Assembly (NCBI RefSeq): GCF_003287935.1
Contig: NZ_CP030287.1
Location: 7,820,869-7,884,868, forward strand
Source of the DNA: Streptomyces sp. ICC1
GTDB taxonomy: Bacteria; Actinomycetota; Actinomycetes; Streptomycetales; Streptomycetaceae
DNA: 64,000 bases
Direction of reading: 5' to 3'
In this document: in pieces, positions 52,906 to 62,147 of the stretch
Position numbering within the stretch: position 1 is the first letter of the stretch
How the letters are laid out: each line of letters starts with the position of its first letter
The notes under the pieces: generated by a model
Seen by the model: the letters and a program-made list of their open reading frames with translations, nothing else
Told to the model about the DNA's origin: nothing
The model's database searches: none
Made by a program: the position numbers and the translations under genes

Positions 52906-54537
52906 ATGCAACGGCTCTCGACCCGGATCGCCCGGTTTTCCACGGCAAGGCCCCTGCTCGGTACCGCACTCGCGCTGACCGCCCTGATCGCCGCGGCGCT
53001 CCCGGCGGCCGCCTCCGCCGGATCCCAGATCGCCGGCCCGTCGGACGGCTCGACCCGCCCGGTGGTCTCCGTGGCGCAGGGCGCGCTGCGCGGCCGGGCC
53101 CACGACGGGGCGCAGGAGTTCCTCGGCGTTCCCTACGCCGCCGCGCCGGTCGGAGAGCTCCGGCTGCGCGCCCCCCGGCCGCCCGCGCGCTGGAACGGGG
53201 TGCGCGAAGCCACCGAACAGGCCCCCGCCTGCCTGCAGTTCTCGCCCTTCGGGCTGCGGGACCCGCGGGCGGTCAGCGAGGACTGCCTGTTCCTGGACGT
53301 GTACCGGCCCCGGGGGGCCCGCCCGGGGGCCCGGCTGCCGGTGGTCCTCTGGATGCACGGGGGTGCGTACAGCCAGGGCACCGGAACCCAGTTCGGCGGA
53401 CGCACGATGGCGGAGCTGACCGGCAGCATCGTGATCAGCATCAACTACCGCCTCGGACAGCTCGGTTATCTGGGCCTTCCCGAACTGGCCCGCCAGGACG
53501 CCCCGCGCTCCGGCTCCTTCGGCCTGATGGACCAGATCCAGGCGCTGCGCTGGACTCGGGAGAACATCCGGGCCTTCGGCGGCGATCCGGGCAACGTCAC
53601 GGTCTCCGGCCAGTCGGCGGGCAGCGGTTCGGTGTGCGGGCTGCTGGCCGCCCCGTCGGCGGCGGGACTGTTCCACCGGGCCGTGCTGCAGAGCGGGCCG
53701 TGCACGCTGCTGCGCACCCCGGACGCCGCGAAGGCCGAGTCCGAGGCCCGGGCGTTCGCGGCGGGCGCCGGCTGCGCCGATCCGGCCGCGGTCGTCGCGT
53801 GCCTGCGCGCCGCCTCCGGGCAGTCATTGGTGGACGCGGCCCGTACGCGGGCGACTTCGGGTCCCGCGTCGGGCGACGGGCTCCTCCCGAAGGATCCCGC
53901 CGCCGCGATCGCCGCCGGGAACTGGAACAAGGTGCCGGTCCTGATCGGCAGCAACCGCTCCGAGGCGCGGTTCTTCGTCGCGCTGACCCAGCCCGGGCTG
54001 ACGGCCGAGCAGTACGCGGGGCAGGTCCTGGCGGGCTACGGAGCGGCCGGTCCGGAGGTCCTCGCCCGCTATCCGGTGGCCGCCCACGGATCCCCGTACC
54101 TGGCGCTGTCGGCCGTCATGACCGACTCGACGTTCGCCTGCGAGACCTCCTGGACGACGCAGCTGTTCGCTCGGCAAGTGCCCACCTTCGCCTACGAGTT
54201 CGACGACCCGGACTCGCCCACCCTGGCGGGTGCGCAGGTCCCGGGCCTGGACGAGTCGAACGCGCACAGCGCCGAGCTGGCCTATCTGCACGACTTCACC
54301 ATGGGCGAGCGTCCCCTCACCCCCGTCCAGGTCGCGCTCGCGACGCGGATGAAGCGCTACTGGGGAGCCTTCGCCCGCCACGGGGTTCCCGCGGTTGCCG
54401 GCCAGACCCCCTGGCCCGCCGCCGGCCCGGGCGGCTCGGTCCTGAAGCTGGCTCCCGCGGGCGACCGGCTCGACCGGTCCTTCGCGGCGGAGCACCAGTG
54501 CACGTTCTGGCGCACCCAGCCTTCCCGGCCGTTCTGA
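52906..54537 (+). CDS. secreted type-B carboxylesterase
   Basis: A 543-residue exported alpha/beta hydrolase. Signal peptide to about residue 38 (ALTALIAAALPAAASA). The oxyanion region LPVVLWMHGGAY, catalytic Ser in VTVSGQSAGSGSV, Glu in IGSNRSEARF and the C-terminal His region (SNAHSAELAYLH) are in the usual order, with EDCLFLDVYRP typical of the COesterase family. It hydrolyses carboxylic esters outside the cell. ATG at 52906 follows AGGAG. Bases 54,538-54,835 after it show no gene. Confidence 0.92.
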   Translation: MQRLSTRIARFSTARPLLGTALALTALIAAALPAAASAGSQIAGPSDGSTRPVVSVAQGALRGRAHDGAQEFLGVPYAAAPVGELRLRAPRPPARWNGVREATEQAPACLQFSPFGLRDPRAVSEDCLFLDVYRPRGARPGARLPVVLWMHGGAYSQGTGTQFGGRTMAELTGSIVISINYRLGQLGYLGLPELARQDAPRSGSFGLMDQIQALRWTRENIRAFGGDPGNVTVSGQSAGSGSVCGLLAAPSAAGLFHRAVLQSGPCTLLRTPDAAKAESEARAFAAGAGCADPAAVVACLRAASGQSLVDAARTRATSGPASGDGLLPKDPAAAIAAGNWNKVPVLIGSNRSEARFFVALTQPGLTAEQYAGQVLAGYGAAGPEVLARYPVAAHGSPYLALSAVMTDSTFACETSWTTQLFARQVPTFAYEFDDPDSPTLAGAQVPGLDESNAHSAELAYLHDFTMGERPLTPVQVALATRMKRYWGAFARHGVPAVAGQTPWPAAGPGGSVLKLAPAGDRLDRSFAAEHQCTFWRTQPSRPF

Positions 54538-54835
54538 CGGGAGACGAGACGCGGTGACCGGCAGGGGTGATCCGCGCTCCCGTCAACACGGGGGTGCGGT
54601 TCCCATCCTTTGGTGATCACCGAAATGGCGGCGGCCCGGGGGGTGCCGCCACGCCGCCGGGTGCCCCGCGGACCACGGTTCCGAGGGGCGCCCGGCGGCT
54701 CACCGCCGTCCGCCGCGCGTGCGCCGGCGCGCAACGGCGGCGGATCGTGTCCCGCGCGGACTGCGGAGAATGCCAGCATGCCCGCTCAGGCAGCGGAACC
54801 AGGCGAAGCCGTTGCGCAGGCACGGAGGTGGGAAC

Positions 54836-56281
54836 GTGACCGCTCAGACGGTGGACGAAGCGGACGGCGGGGCGTCCGCGGGGCCGTGGTTCGCGGACGC
54901 CGCCGACCCGCCGCGAGACGCCCGGCCGAGACCGCGCCGCACGGATCCGGAGCTGCTGCTGGCCGCGTCGGTCCTGCTGGCGGACGCCGCCCTCACGGCG
55001 AGACAGGCGGGCGCCGAGCTGACGAGCGCGCTGTCGAGCCCCCGGTCGGCGTGGCAGGCGCTGCGCCGACCGGCCTGGGCCCTGGGCGCGGCGGCGTCCT
55101 GCGTCAAGGCGTTGACCAGCCCCTCGGGTCTGGGCTTCGGGGCGAACGGCGGCCTGGCCGGTGAACTGGCCCGGATGGCGGGGAACCTGACGTACCGCCG
55201 CCCGGCCGCCGTGGCGATGGCCGTCGATGCCTTCGCCCTGCGGATCAGGGCGATCGCGGCCGAACACCCCAACCTGGACTCGCCCTTGGCCAGACGGCTG
55301 ACGGACGCCATGGCCGCCGGGAACCGGCTGGAGGCGCTGCGCGCCATGTACGCGCTGATCGAGCACTCGGGGCTCACCCGCGCCCTGACCACCGTCAGCC
55401 CCGTGATCATGGAGCTCCTGGCCCTGCTCGGCCTGCTCGACGAGAACCCGGTCAACGACGACTTCTCCTGGGTGACGCTCGCCGGCGGGGTGCCGGCCAC
55501 GGATCCGCTCTTCGGACTGCCCAGCACCCTGCTGAAGTACCTCAACCCCGGCCCGGGGCGGGCGGAGCGGACGGACGCGGACTCCATCCTGGCGAAGGTG
55601 CTGGCCGCCTCCCGCAACGACATCGTCAGCTACGTCAACGACATCGGGGCCCTGGGCAACCACGGACTGGTGCTGCTGCGCCGCGTCGCATGCGCTGACG
55701 GGGAGGTCCGCCACGTCCTGCTGCTGCCCGGAACGAGCTTCGCGCTGCTGAGCAACAGCACCCCGCAGGACCTGGTGGGCGCGTTCGACGGCCTGCTGCG
55801 CACCGATACGACCTACACCCGCGCCGCGCGGAAGCTGCTGCTCCGGGCCGGCGTGCCCACCGGCTCGCAGCTGATGATCGTCGGTCACAGCCTGGGCGGA
55901 CTGACCGCGATGAACCTGGCGGCGGACGTGGAGGTCTGTGCCCGCTACCGGATCACGCACGTGGTCACGCTGGGTTCCCCGATCGACGGCAAGCGGCCCG
56001 CCGACCACACCACCCGGGTGATCAGCCTGGTCAACAACCACGACGTGATCCCGATGCTCGACGGACGCGGACCGGCGTCGCCCAACGAACTGCCCGACAA
56101 CTGGGTCGAACTGGACTGGCTCGACGAGTCGTACGACTATCCGCTCTCCCACGCCCCGCAGGCCTACTCGGACACGCTGCGCGGCGCCATGGCGCACCAC
56201 CGGGAGCGGGTCAACGAACTGATCGGCACCTATGACGGCGAGATCGTCGGCAACCAGCCCTACATGCTGCGCGACAAGTGA
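54836..56281 (+). CDS. lipase-like alpha/beta hydrolase
   Basis: A 481-residue protein without a signal peptide. The C-terminal half has an alpha/beta hydrolase core with the lipase nucleophile elbow MIVGHSLGGLTAMNLAA, VVTLGSPIDGKRPADHTT and LVNNHDVIPMLDGRG, then SHAPQAYSDTL as a likely His region. The N-terminal half is helical with no known domain (SVLLADAALTARQAGAELTS), a form seen in Streptomyces lipase-like proteins next to modifying enzymes. GTG at 54836 follows GGAGG. It leads an apparent operon with the P450-like gene 19 bases on. Confidence 0.75.
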   Translation: MTAQTVDEADGGASAGPWFADAADPPRDARPRPRRTDPELLLAASVLLADAALTARQAGAELTSALSSPRSAWQALRRPAWALGAAASCVKALTSPSGLGFGANGGLAGELARMAGNLTYRRPAAVAMAVDAFALRIRAIAAEHPNLDSPLARRLTDAMAAGNRLEALRAMYALIEHSGLTRALTTVSPVIMELLALLGLLDENPVNDDFSWVTLAGGVPATDPLFGLPSTLLKYLNPGPGRAERTDADSILAKVLAASRNDIVSYVNDIGALGNHGLVLLRRVACADGEVRHVLLLPGTSFALLSNSTPQDLVGAFDGLLRTDTTYTRAARKLLLRAGVPTGSQLMIVGHSLGGLTAMNLAADVEVCARYRITHVVTLGSPIDGKRPADHTTRVISLVNNHDVIPMLDGRGPASPNELPDNWVELDWLDESYDYPLSHAPQAYSDTLRGAMAHHRERVNELIGTYDGEIVGNQPYMLRDK

Positions 56282-56300
56282 CCCCGAGGGAGACCTTCCG

Positions 56301-57821
56301 ATGCCCCCTGCCGACAGCACGGCGACGGCGATGCCGGTTCCGGTGACGGCGCCGCGACGGCCGGCGACGGCCTGGCCCTTGGAGAGCGCCGTGTTCAGCG
56401 CCGCCATGCTCGCCCAGCGCCTGCCGTGGACGGACGCCCCGGCCCGAGCACTGGGCCTGGACGCGCTGACCCGCGAGGGGGTGACCCGCTCGCTCCTCGC
56501 ACACTTGCGGCGCACCCGCTCGGGGCGGCCGGTGCGGGTGACCACGCCGTTCGGGTCCTTCCTCGTGCCGCTGACCCCCGCCGACTCCGAGGCGCTCCTC
56601 GCCCGGGCCGACGAGGTGGGGGCGCTGGAGCCCGCCGTCGGGCTCACCCCGGGCGGGCACCGGTACGGGTTGTCCCCGCACGCGGTGCCCGAGGGCGGCA
56701 TGGGCGCCCCCGGCGAGCGGTCGCCCGCCCTCGTGGCCCGGGTCGTGGACGAGGTGATCGGCGCCCGGCGCGGCGACGGCACTCTGCCGTGGCAGGTCTG
56801 GCACGAGGGCATGGCCCGGCTGGCCCGGCTCGTGGTGCTGGGCGAGGGGGCCGCCGAGGACACGCTGCTCGGCGAGATCACCTCCCGGGCGGCGGCCGCC
56901 ACGGACCGCCTGGAACGCGAGACCTGGGGCCACGCCCTGCGGCGACGGCTGGTGCCCCACCTGGAGCGTCCGGACCCCGCTTCCCCGGCCGGCCGGCTGC
57001 TCGCGGCGCCCGCCGGAGCGGACCGGAGCACGGACCGGAGCACGGACCGGGGGCCGCACCGGAGCTCCGGTGCGGACGGCGTGGCCGGGGCCGTCGCGCA
57101 CTTGCTGGCCCTGGTCTCCGAGGCCGCCTCCTCCACCGCCCTGCAGGCCCTGGCCCTGCGGACCGTGGACCCGGCGGCCTCTCCGGAAGAGGCCGTGGCC
57201 CGTGCGCTGCGGCTCTATCCGCCGGTCGCCGCCGCCGTGTACCGGGTACGGGCGCCGTTCGCCTGGGAGGACCTCGAGATCGGCGCCGGAACGGAGATCC
57301 TGTGTGCGCCGGGCTGGTCGGTGCTGCCGGGGGACCCCGCCCGCCCGGGAGCCTGGCCGTCCCCGCTGTGCGGAGCGCCCGGCGACTGCCCGGCGACGCG
57401 CTTCGCGGCGCTGGCCGCCGAGGAGGTCGTACGCGCGGTCACGGCGGCCGCCCGGCCCATGCTGATCTCACCGGTTCTGACGGCACGCCGGCTGCCCGCG
57501 ACCCTGGACCCCCGGACCCTGCTCCTGGCCCTCGGGGAGCGCGCGGGCCGGCCGGGCGACGGGCGGGTGACGGTCGGCATGCCGGCGGCGGCCCCCGTCC
57601 CGGCCCGCGGCTGCACGCCCGCGTCGTACGGGGCCCTCGCGCGGGCGAGCGCCGAGCGGCTGGAGTCGCACGCGGACAGCCTCGCGGCCTGCGCCGAGAC
57701 GGGAGGCTGGAGCGAGGACGAGGCGGGGGAGCGGTTCCGCACGGTCCTGCTCGACCACGCGCGGCGCTGCGTGACCGCGGCGGACGGCGTCCGGCGCGCC
57801 GCGAACCGGCTGTCGGACTGA
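56301..57821 (+). CDS. cytochrome P450-like protein with degenerate motifs
   Basis: A 506-residue protein with P450 traits in its second half: a K-helix region ARALRLYPPVAAAVYRVRAP, GAGTEILCAPGWSVLPGDPA, and a haem-loop-like segment PLCGAPGDCPATRFAALAAE with Cys363 as the expected thiolate. Two hallmarks are missing: the ExxR glutamate is replaced (RALR), and the I-helix AGxxT is not recognisable (LVSEAASSTAL). The N-terminal half has no obvious P450 pattern. It may bind haem without normal oxygen chemistry, or use another cofactor. It lies between the lipase-like gene and the convergent acyltransferase. Confidence 0.6.
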   Translation: MPPADSTATAMPVPVTAPRRPATAWPLESAVFSAAMLAQRLPWTDAPARALGLDALTREGVTRSLLAHLRRTRSGRPVRVTTPFGSFLVPLTPADSEALLARADEVGALEPAVGLTPGGHRYGLSPHAVPEGGMGAPGERSPALVARVVDEVIGARRGDGTLPWQVWHEGMARLARLVVLGEGAAEDTLLGEITSRAAAATDRLERETWGHALRRRLVPHLERPDPASPAGRLLAAPAGADRSTDRSTDRGPHRSSGADGVAGAVAHLLALVSEAASSTALQALALRTVDPAASPEEAVARALRLYPPVAAAVYRVRAPFAWEDLEIGAGTEILCAPGWSVLPGDPARPGAWPSPLCGAPGDCPATRFAALAAEEVVRAVTAAARPMLISPVLTARRLPATLDPRTLLLALGERAGRPGDGRVTVGMPAAAPVPARGCTPASYGALARASAERLESHADSLAACAETGGWSEDEAGERFRTVLLDHARRCVTAADGVRRAANRLSD

Positions 57822-57874
57822 ACCGGCTGTCGAACTGAGGGCTGGGCCGGGGGCCGCGGGCGGGCGCGGCGCGG

Positions 57875-58678
57875 CTACCAGAAGGGCGTCGCGCGCCGGG
57901 GCCGCTCCCTGTCCACCAGGCCCTGCACCGCCTCCTGGGCCTGGGCGCACAGCAGCCGCGCCGCGGCCGACCGGGCGCCGAAGGACGCGGACCGGGCCGG
58001 CGCGGGGATCGGCTCGCCCACGGTGATCAGCCACTTCGCGGGCAGCGGGAAGAGGGCCGTGAGCGGGAAGCAGGGCAGGTCCAGCAGACGGGCGAGGGCG
58101 GGGAGCGCGCCGATCCGGGGGAGCGCCTCCTCGGCGCCGATGACGCTGACCGGGACGACGGGGGCGCCGGCCTTGACGGCGGTCACCGCGAAGCCCGGAC
58201 TGAACGGCCGCAGCCGGTAGCGGCTGCGGAAGGGCTTTTCCAGACCGGCGATTCCCTCGGGAAAGACCCCCACGATTCCACCGGCGGTCAGCCGGTCCAG
58301 TCCGAGGGTCGGATCGAGTGGAATGGCTCCGTACTTCCGTGCGTACGAACCGATGACCGGAAATCGAAAGGTCAGCGGTGCGGCAGGCATGCACAGAGGC
58401 CGGTCCAAGTGGCGGGTGAGCGCTTTGTGGAGGATGAACGCGTCCAGTCCCCAGGCGCCCGAATGGTTCGCCACGACAACGGCGGGACCTTCCGCGGGAA
58501 GGTTCTCCAAGCCCGCGGTCTCCAGCCGGAAGTAGTCGTCCATCAGCCAGTCCAGCAGCCGGCCCCAAGCGTCCGCTCCCGCTTCGCCGAGCGCCTCCTT
58601 GGCGTACCGGAGCTCGGCTCCGCCGATTTCGATCGCGGCGGTCAGGCTTTCCGACACAAGTGGTCCCCGCTTTCGCAT
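57875..58678 (-). CDS. PlsC-like acyltransferase
   Basis: A 267-residue glycerolipid-type acyltransferase: the HX4D-type motif is NHSGAWGLDAF and the substrate motif is GVFPEGIAGLEKPF; IGSYARKYGAIPLDPT supports the fold. Family members transfer an acyl chain from acyl-ACP or acyl-CoA to lysophosphatidate or another alcohol. It diverges from the ACP and ketosynthase genes, with the ACP start about 107 bases away, so it is a natural candidate to use the acyl chain made on that ACP. Confidence 0.85.
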   Translation of the reverse strand: MRKRGPLVSESLTAAIEIGGAELRYAKEALGEAGADAWGRLLDWLMDDYFRLETAGLENLPAEGPAVVVANHSGAWGLDAFILHKALTRHLDRPLCMPAAPLTFRFPVIGSYARKYGAIPLDPTLGLDRLTAGGIVGVFPEGIAGLEKPFRSRYRLRPFSPGFAVTAVKAGAPVVPVSVIGAEEALPRIGALPALARLLDLPCFPLTALFPLPAKWLITVGEPIPAPARSASFGARSAAARLLCAQAQEAVQGLVDRERPRRATPFW

Positions 58679-58784
58679 TTTGAATCATCGGGAAGGCATC
58701 AAAAGGCGGCCCTTTTTGAGTATGAACCCAGCCGTGATAGTTCTCTGGACCCGGGAACATACCGCATCGCAAATGAGGGCAGTC

Positions 58785-59036
58785 GTGACCACTTCAGCAC
58801 CGGAATCCGTGATCGATCTGATCAGCGAAATCCTCGTCGAAACGTTCGAAATCCCCGCCGAGGAGGTGCGGGCCGACGCCCGGATGCGTGATCTGCTGAC
58901 CGACTCGCTCATGGTGGTCGAGATGGCCATCGCCGTCCACGAGGCGCTGGGCTTCAAGGTCGACGAGGAGGAGCTGCGGGACACCACCCTCGCGGAGTTC
59001 GCCGCGGTCCTCGACGCGCGGCGGACCGAGCGTTGA
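58785..59036 (+). CDS. acyl carrier protein
   Basis: An 83-residue acidic four-helix ACP. The phosphopantetheine site is LLTDSLMVVEMA (Ser41), with the usual leading DSL motif. GTG at 58785 is chosen because GAGGG stands 5-9 bases before it; ATG at 58773 is possible. The stop overlaps the TTG start of the ketosynthase (TTGA), so the two proteins are made together. It is not the housekeeping fatty-acid ACP, which lies in a fab operon elsewhere in Streptomyces. Confidence 0.88.
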   Translation: MTTSAPESVIDLISEILVETFEIPAEEVRADARMRDLLTDSLMVVEMAIAVHEALGFKVDEEELRDTTLAEFAAVLDARRTER

Positions 59037-60238
59037 CGCGCGGCCCCGGGGCCGTCGTGACCGGCCTCGGCCTCGTCACGCCGGCCGGGTGCGGAGCGGA
59101 GGCCGTCTGGGCGGCCGTGTGCGAGGGCCGCACCACCTCGGCCGTCGATCCCGCGCTGGAGGGGCTGGCCCTCTCCCTCAGCTGCCGGGTGCCGGAGTTC
59201 GACCACCCGGTCCTGCGCGGGCGCGGCTCCGCCCACCTGGACCGGGTCGACCGACTGGGCCTCGTGGCCGTCGCGCAGGCGCTCGAGCACGCCGGCCTCG
59301 ACCCCCTGGCGTGGGACGGCGACAGGGTCGCCGTGGTCACCGCCGGCGGCGCGGGCGGCGTGCTGACCCAGGACAGGGCCCTCGCGAGGATGGCCGAGCT
59401 CGGCCCCGAGTTCGTCTCGCCCTATTTCCTCACCGGCTATCTGTCGAACATGACGTGCGCCAACATCGCCCTGCGGTTCGGAGCGACCGGTCCGTCGCTG
59501 GCCACCTCCACCGCCTGCGCCTCCGGCACCACGGCCATCGGCCTCGCCCGCGACCTGCTGGCGACCGGGCAGTGTGACATCGCTCTGGTCTGCGGCGCCG
59601 AGGCGCCCATCACCCGGCTGCTGGCCACCGGCTTCACCCAACTCGGAGCCATGTCGGGCACCGGCGCACGCCCCTTCGACGCCACCCGCGACGGCTTCGT
59701 CATCGCCGAAGGCGCCGGCGCGCTGGTCCTGGAACGCCCCGAGCACGCCGCGGCCCGGCGAGCCCGGCCCCTCGCCCGGCTCATCGGCTACGCCGCCGCC
59801 ACCGACGCCCACCACCTGGTGTCCCCGGACCCCGGCGGCCGCGGAGCCGAACGGGCCACCCGCCTCGCCCTCCCCGACGCCGGCATCGCCCCGCACGAGG
59901 TCGGCCACGTCAACGCGCACGGCACCTCCACGCGGCAGAACGACGCCGTGGAAGCCGCGCTCCTGCGCCGGGTGTTCCCCCAGCGGCCGCCCGTCACCTC
60001 CGCCAAGGGGACGCTCGGCCACACCCTCGGCGCGTGCGGGGTCATCGAGGCGGCACTCACCGTCCTCGCCCTGGACACGGACACCGTGCCGCCCACGGCC
60101 GGGCTGACCACCACCGACGCGGACATGGACATCGACGTGGTCGCGGGCACCGCCAGGAACCACGCGTCGTCGATCGCGGTCAGCAACTCCTTCGGGTTCG
60201 GCGGCCACAACGCCGTGGCCGTCCTCGCGCGCGCCTGA
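59033..60238 (+). CDS. beta-ketoacyl-ACP synthase (FabF-like)
   Basis: A 401-residue condensing enzyme with the full Cys-His-His triad: Cys162 (LATSTACASGTTAIG), His296 (HVNAHGTSTRQND) and His330 (AKGTLGHTLGACGVIEA). It elongates an acyl chain on the ACP encoded just upstream. TTG at 59033 overlaps the ACP stop. It is closer to type II polyketide/fatty-acid KAS II enzymes than to modular synthases. There is no chain-length-factor partner or ketoreductase beside it. Confidence 0.9.
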   Translation: MTRGPGAVVTGLGLVTPAGCGAEAVWAAVCEGRTTSAVDPALEGLALSLSCRVPEFDHPVLRGRGSAHLDRVDRLGLVAVAQALEHAGLDPLAWDGDRVAVVTAGGAGGVLTQDRALARMAELGPEFVSPYFLTGYLSNMTCANIALRFGATGPSLATSTACASGTTAIGLARDLLATGQCDIALVCGAEAPITRLLATGFTQLGAMSGTGARPFDATRDGFVIAEGAGALVLERPEHAAARRARPLARLIGYAAATDAHHLVSPDPGGRGAERATRLALPDAGIAPHEVGHVNAHGTSTRQNDAVEAALLRRVFPQRPPVTSAKGTLGHTLGACGVIEAALTVLALDTDTVPPTAGLTTTDADMDIDVVAGTARNHASSIAVSNSFGFGGHNAVAVLARA

Positions 60239-60371
60239 GCCCCGACACCCCGACTGCCCCGACACCCGCTGTAGCGTCCCCGGCGCGGCCGCCGGTCACC
60301 CCGGCCCTCCGGGTCCGCCCGGTCCGCCGCCGATCTCTTCGCAAGGCCGGACGACCCGTGAGGAACACCGA

Positions 60372-62147
60372 ATGACCGATGTGCGGCCACCGCTCACACC
60401 GCGGGCCGTGCCCGAGCCCACTGCCCCGGAGGGGACCCCGGGGCCGGAGGGGACCGCGGGGCCGGAAGGGACCGCCGCCCCGGAGGGGACCGCGGGGCCG
60501 GTGGGTCTTCGTCTGCTGTGCGGCCTCGCCGCCAATCCGGCCCTGCCGTCCGGGCTCGTGGACCGGCTGATCGCCCTGAACGGCTCGGTGGACGATCCGC
60601 ACGACGAGCTCCTCTACGACCTGAGCGAGCGGACGGACCTCTCCCCCGCCCAGGTCCGCGCGATCGCTGCCGCCGACGAGTTCGCCGCGGGCCGGATGGG
60701 GCGCGCGGGACTCCTCGACCCCGCCGACGTGGACCCGCTCGCCCGGCCGTCGGTGGCCCTGGCCATGCTCGACGAGGGCTTCGGGCCGCCCGAGTGGGCG
60801 CGGGCGCTCGCCACCCACCCCGAGCGCCAGGTCCGCCGGGACCTCGCTTCCCGGCCCGGCCTGCCGCTCGACGTGCAGGAGACCCTCGCCGCCGACCCGG
60901 ACGTGGAAGTCGTCGCGGAGCTCGGCATCTGGACCACCGAACCGCAGCTCGCCGCCCGGCTCGCGACGCACCCGCACGCCGAGGTGCGGATGACGACCGC
61001 CCTCAACGAGGCGGTGCCCGGCTCCGTACTGGCGGCGCTGATCACGGGAGAGGAGCTCGCACCTGCTCTCGCCTGCCTGGTCTGCGACCAGGAGGAGATC
61101 CCCTTCACCCACGACCCCTACTGCCGGCGCCCGGACTGCGGCCTCTTCGCGAACGCCACCTGCACGGGCGTTCACGAGACGGCCGTGCACAACACCCTGG
61201 AACGGGCCGCGCGCAACCCCTCCACACCGCCCGCCACCGCGGCCACCCTCGCCGGCCACCCGTCGATGCTGATCCGCCGCGCCCTGGCCGAACGGTCCGA
61301 CCTGCCGCAGGAGACGTACGCGCTGCTCGCCGCCGACCCGATGCCGGGCGTCCGTCGGGACGTCGCGGCGAACTCCGCTCTCGGGGCGCCGCTGATCCGC
61401 GAGCTCGCCGCGGGCCGCGAGGTGGAGCTGCTGAGGGCGCTGGCCCTCCAGCCGCTGGTGCCCCTCGACGTCCTGGCGGACCTGGCGCGCAGGGCCCGGC
61501 TCCGTCCGGATCCACTGCCCCGCATCGAGTCCGCCACCGCCACGGAGCTCGCGGAACTGGCCGCCTCCCCGCACCCGGCCGTACGCAAGCTCGCGGCCCG
61601 CAGCCGCGCCCTGCCGCCCGCGCTGCTCGACGCCCTGGCCGACGACCCCGACGCGGTGGTGGCCAACGCGGTCGCCCCGCACCCGGGCCTGTCCGAGGAC
61701 CGGCTGCGCGCGATGGTCGCGCGGCACGGCGTACAGGTCCACGCGCAGGTGGCGGCCAACCCGGAAGCCCCGTCCGGCCTGTTGGAGGAGCTGGCCCGGC
61801 ACGACCCGCCGGCGCTGCGGGCCTGGCGCGCGATCGCCGTGCACCCGAACGCGACGGAGGCGGCGCTGCTGCCGTGCCTGGCCGACCACAAGGCCGGCCC
61901 CAACGCGGCACGCCACCCGGCACTGTCCGGACCGGCCCTCGTGGGACTCCTCACCCACGCGTCCCCGGCCGTCGCCGAGGCCGCGGCGGCCAACCCCTCC
62001 CTCCCCCGGCCGGCGATGGAGGAGCTGATCGCGCGCGGACCGCGGCGGCGAAGTGGAGTAGGAGCGGAGCAGGCCCTGTCGGGCGTCAGGGGGCGGGGCG
62101 CAACGGCTGGTCCCCGAGCAGGGGCTCGACGGGCTCGCCGTTCTTGA
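60372..62147 (+). CDS. leucine-rich variant (LRV) repeat protein with Cys cluster
   Basis: A 591-residue protein. Residues 18-43 are a PEGT tandem repeat (four units). From about 130 onward come many roughly 25-residue alpha-helical repeats with A.HP...VR..LA.....P, the LRV pattern. In the middle a cysteine segment (CLVCDQEEIPFTHDPYCRRP then DCGLFANATC, Cys 235, 238, 251, 256, 264) may hold a metal or Fe-S cluster, as in the Azotobacter LRV protein. The last about 60 residues are low-complexity and overlap a convergent gene, so the true stop may differ. Function unknown. Confidence 0.75.
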   Translation: MTDVRPPLTPRAVPEPTAPEGTPGPEGTAGPEGTAAPEGTAGPVGLRLLCGLAANPALPSGLVDRLIALNGSVDDPHDELLYDLSERTDLSPAQVRAIAAADEFAAGRMGRAGLLDPADVDPLARPSVALAMLDEGFGPPEWARALATHPERQVRRDLASRPGLPLDVQETLAADPDVEVVAELGIWTTEPQLAARLATHPHAEVRMTTALNEAVPGSVLAALITGEELAPALACLVCDQEEIPFTHDPYCRRPDCGLFANATCTGVHETAVHNTLERAARNPSTPPATAATLAGHPSMLIRRALAERSDLPQETYALLAADPMPGVRRDVAANSALGAPLIRELAAGREVELLRALALQPLVPLDVLADLARRARLRPDPLPRIESATATELAELAASPHPAVRKLAARSRALPPALLDALADDPDAVVANAVAPHPGLSEDRLRAMVARHGVQVHAQVAANPEAPSGLLEELARHDPPALRAWRAIAVHPNATEAALLPCLADHKAGPNAARHPALSGPALVGLLTHASPAVAEAAAANPSLPRPAMEELIARGPRRRSGVGAEQALSGVRGRGATAGPRAGARRARRS

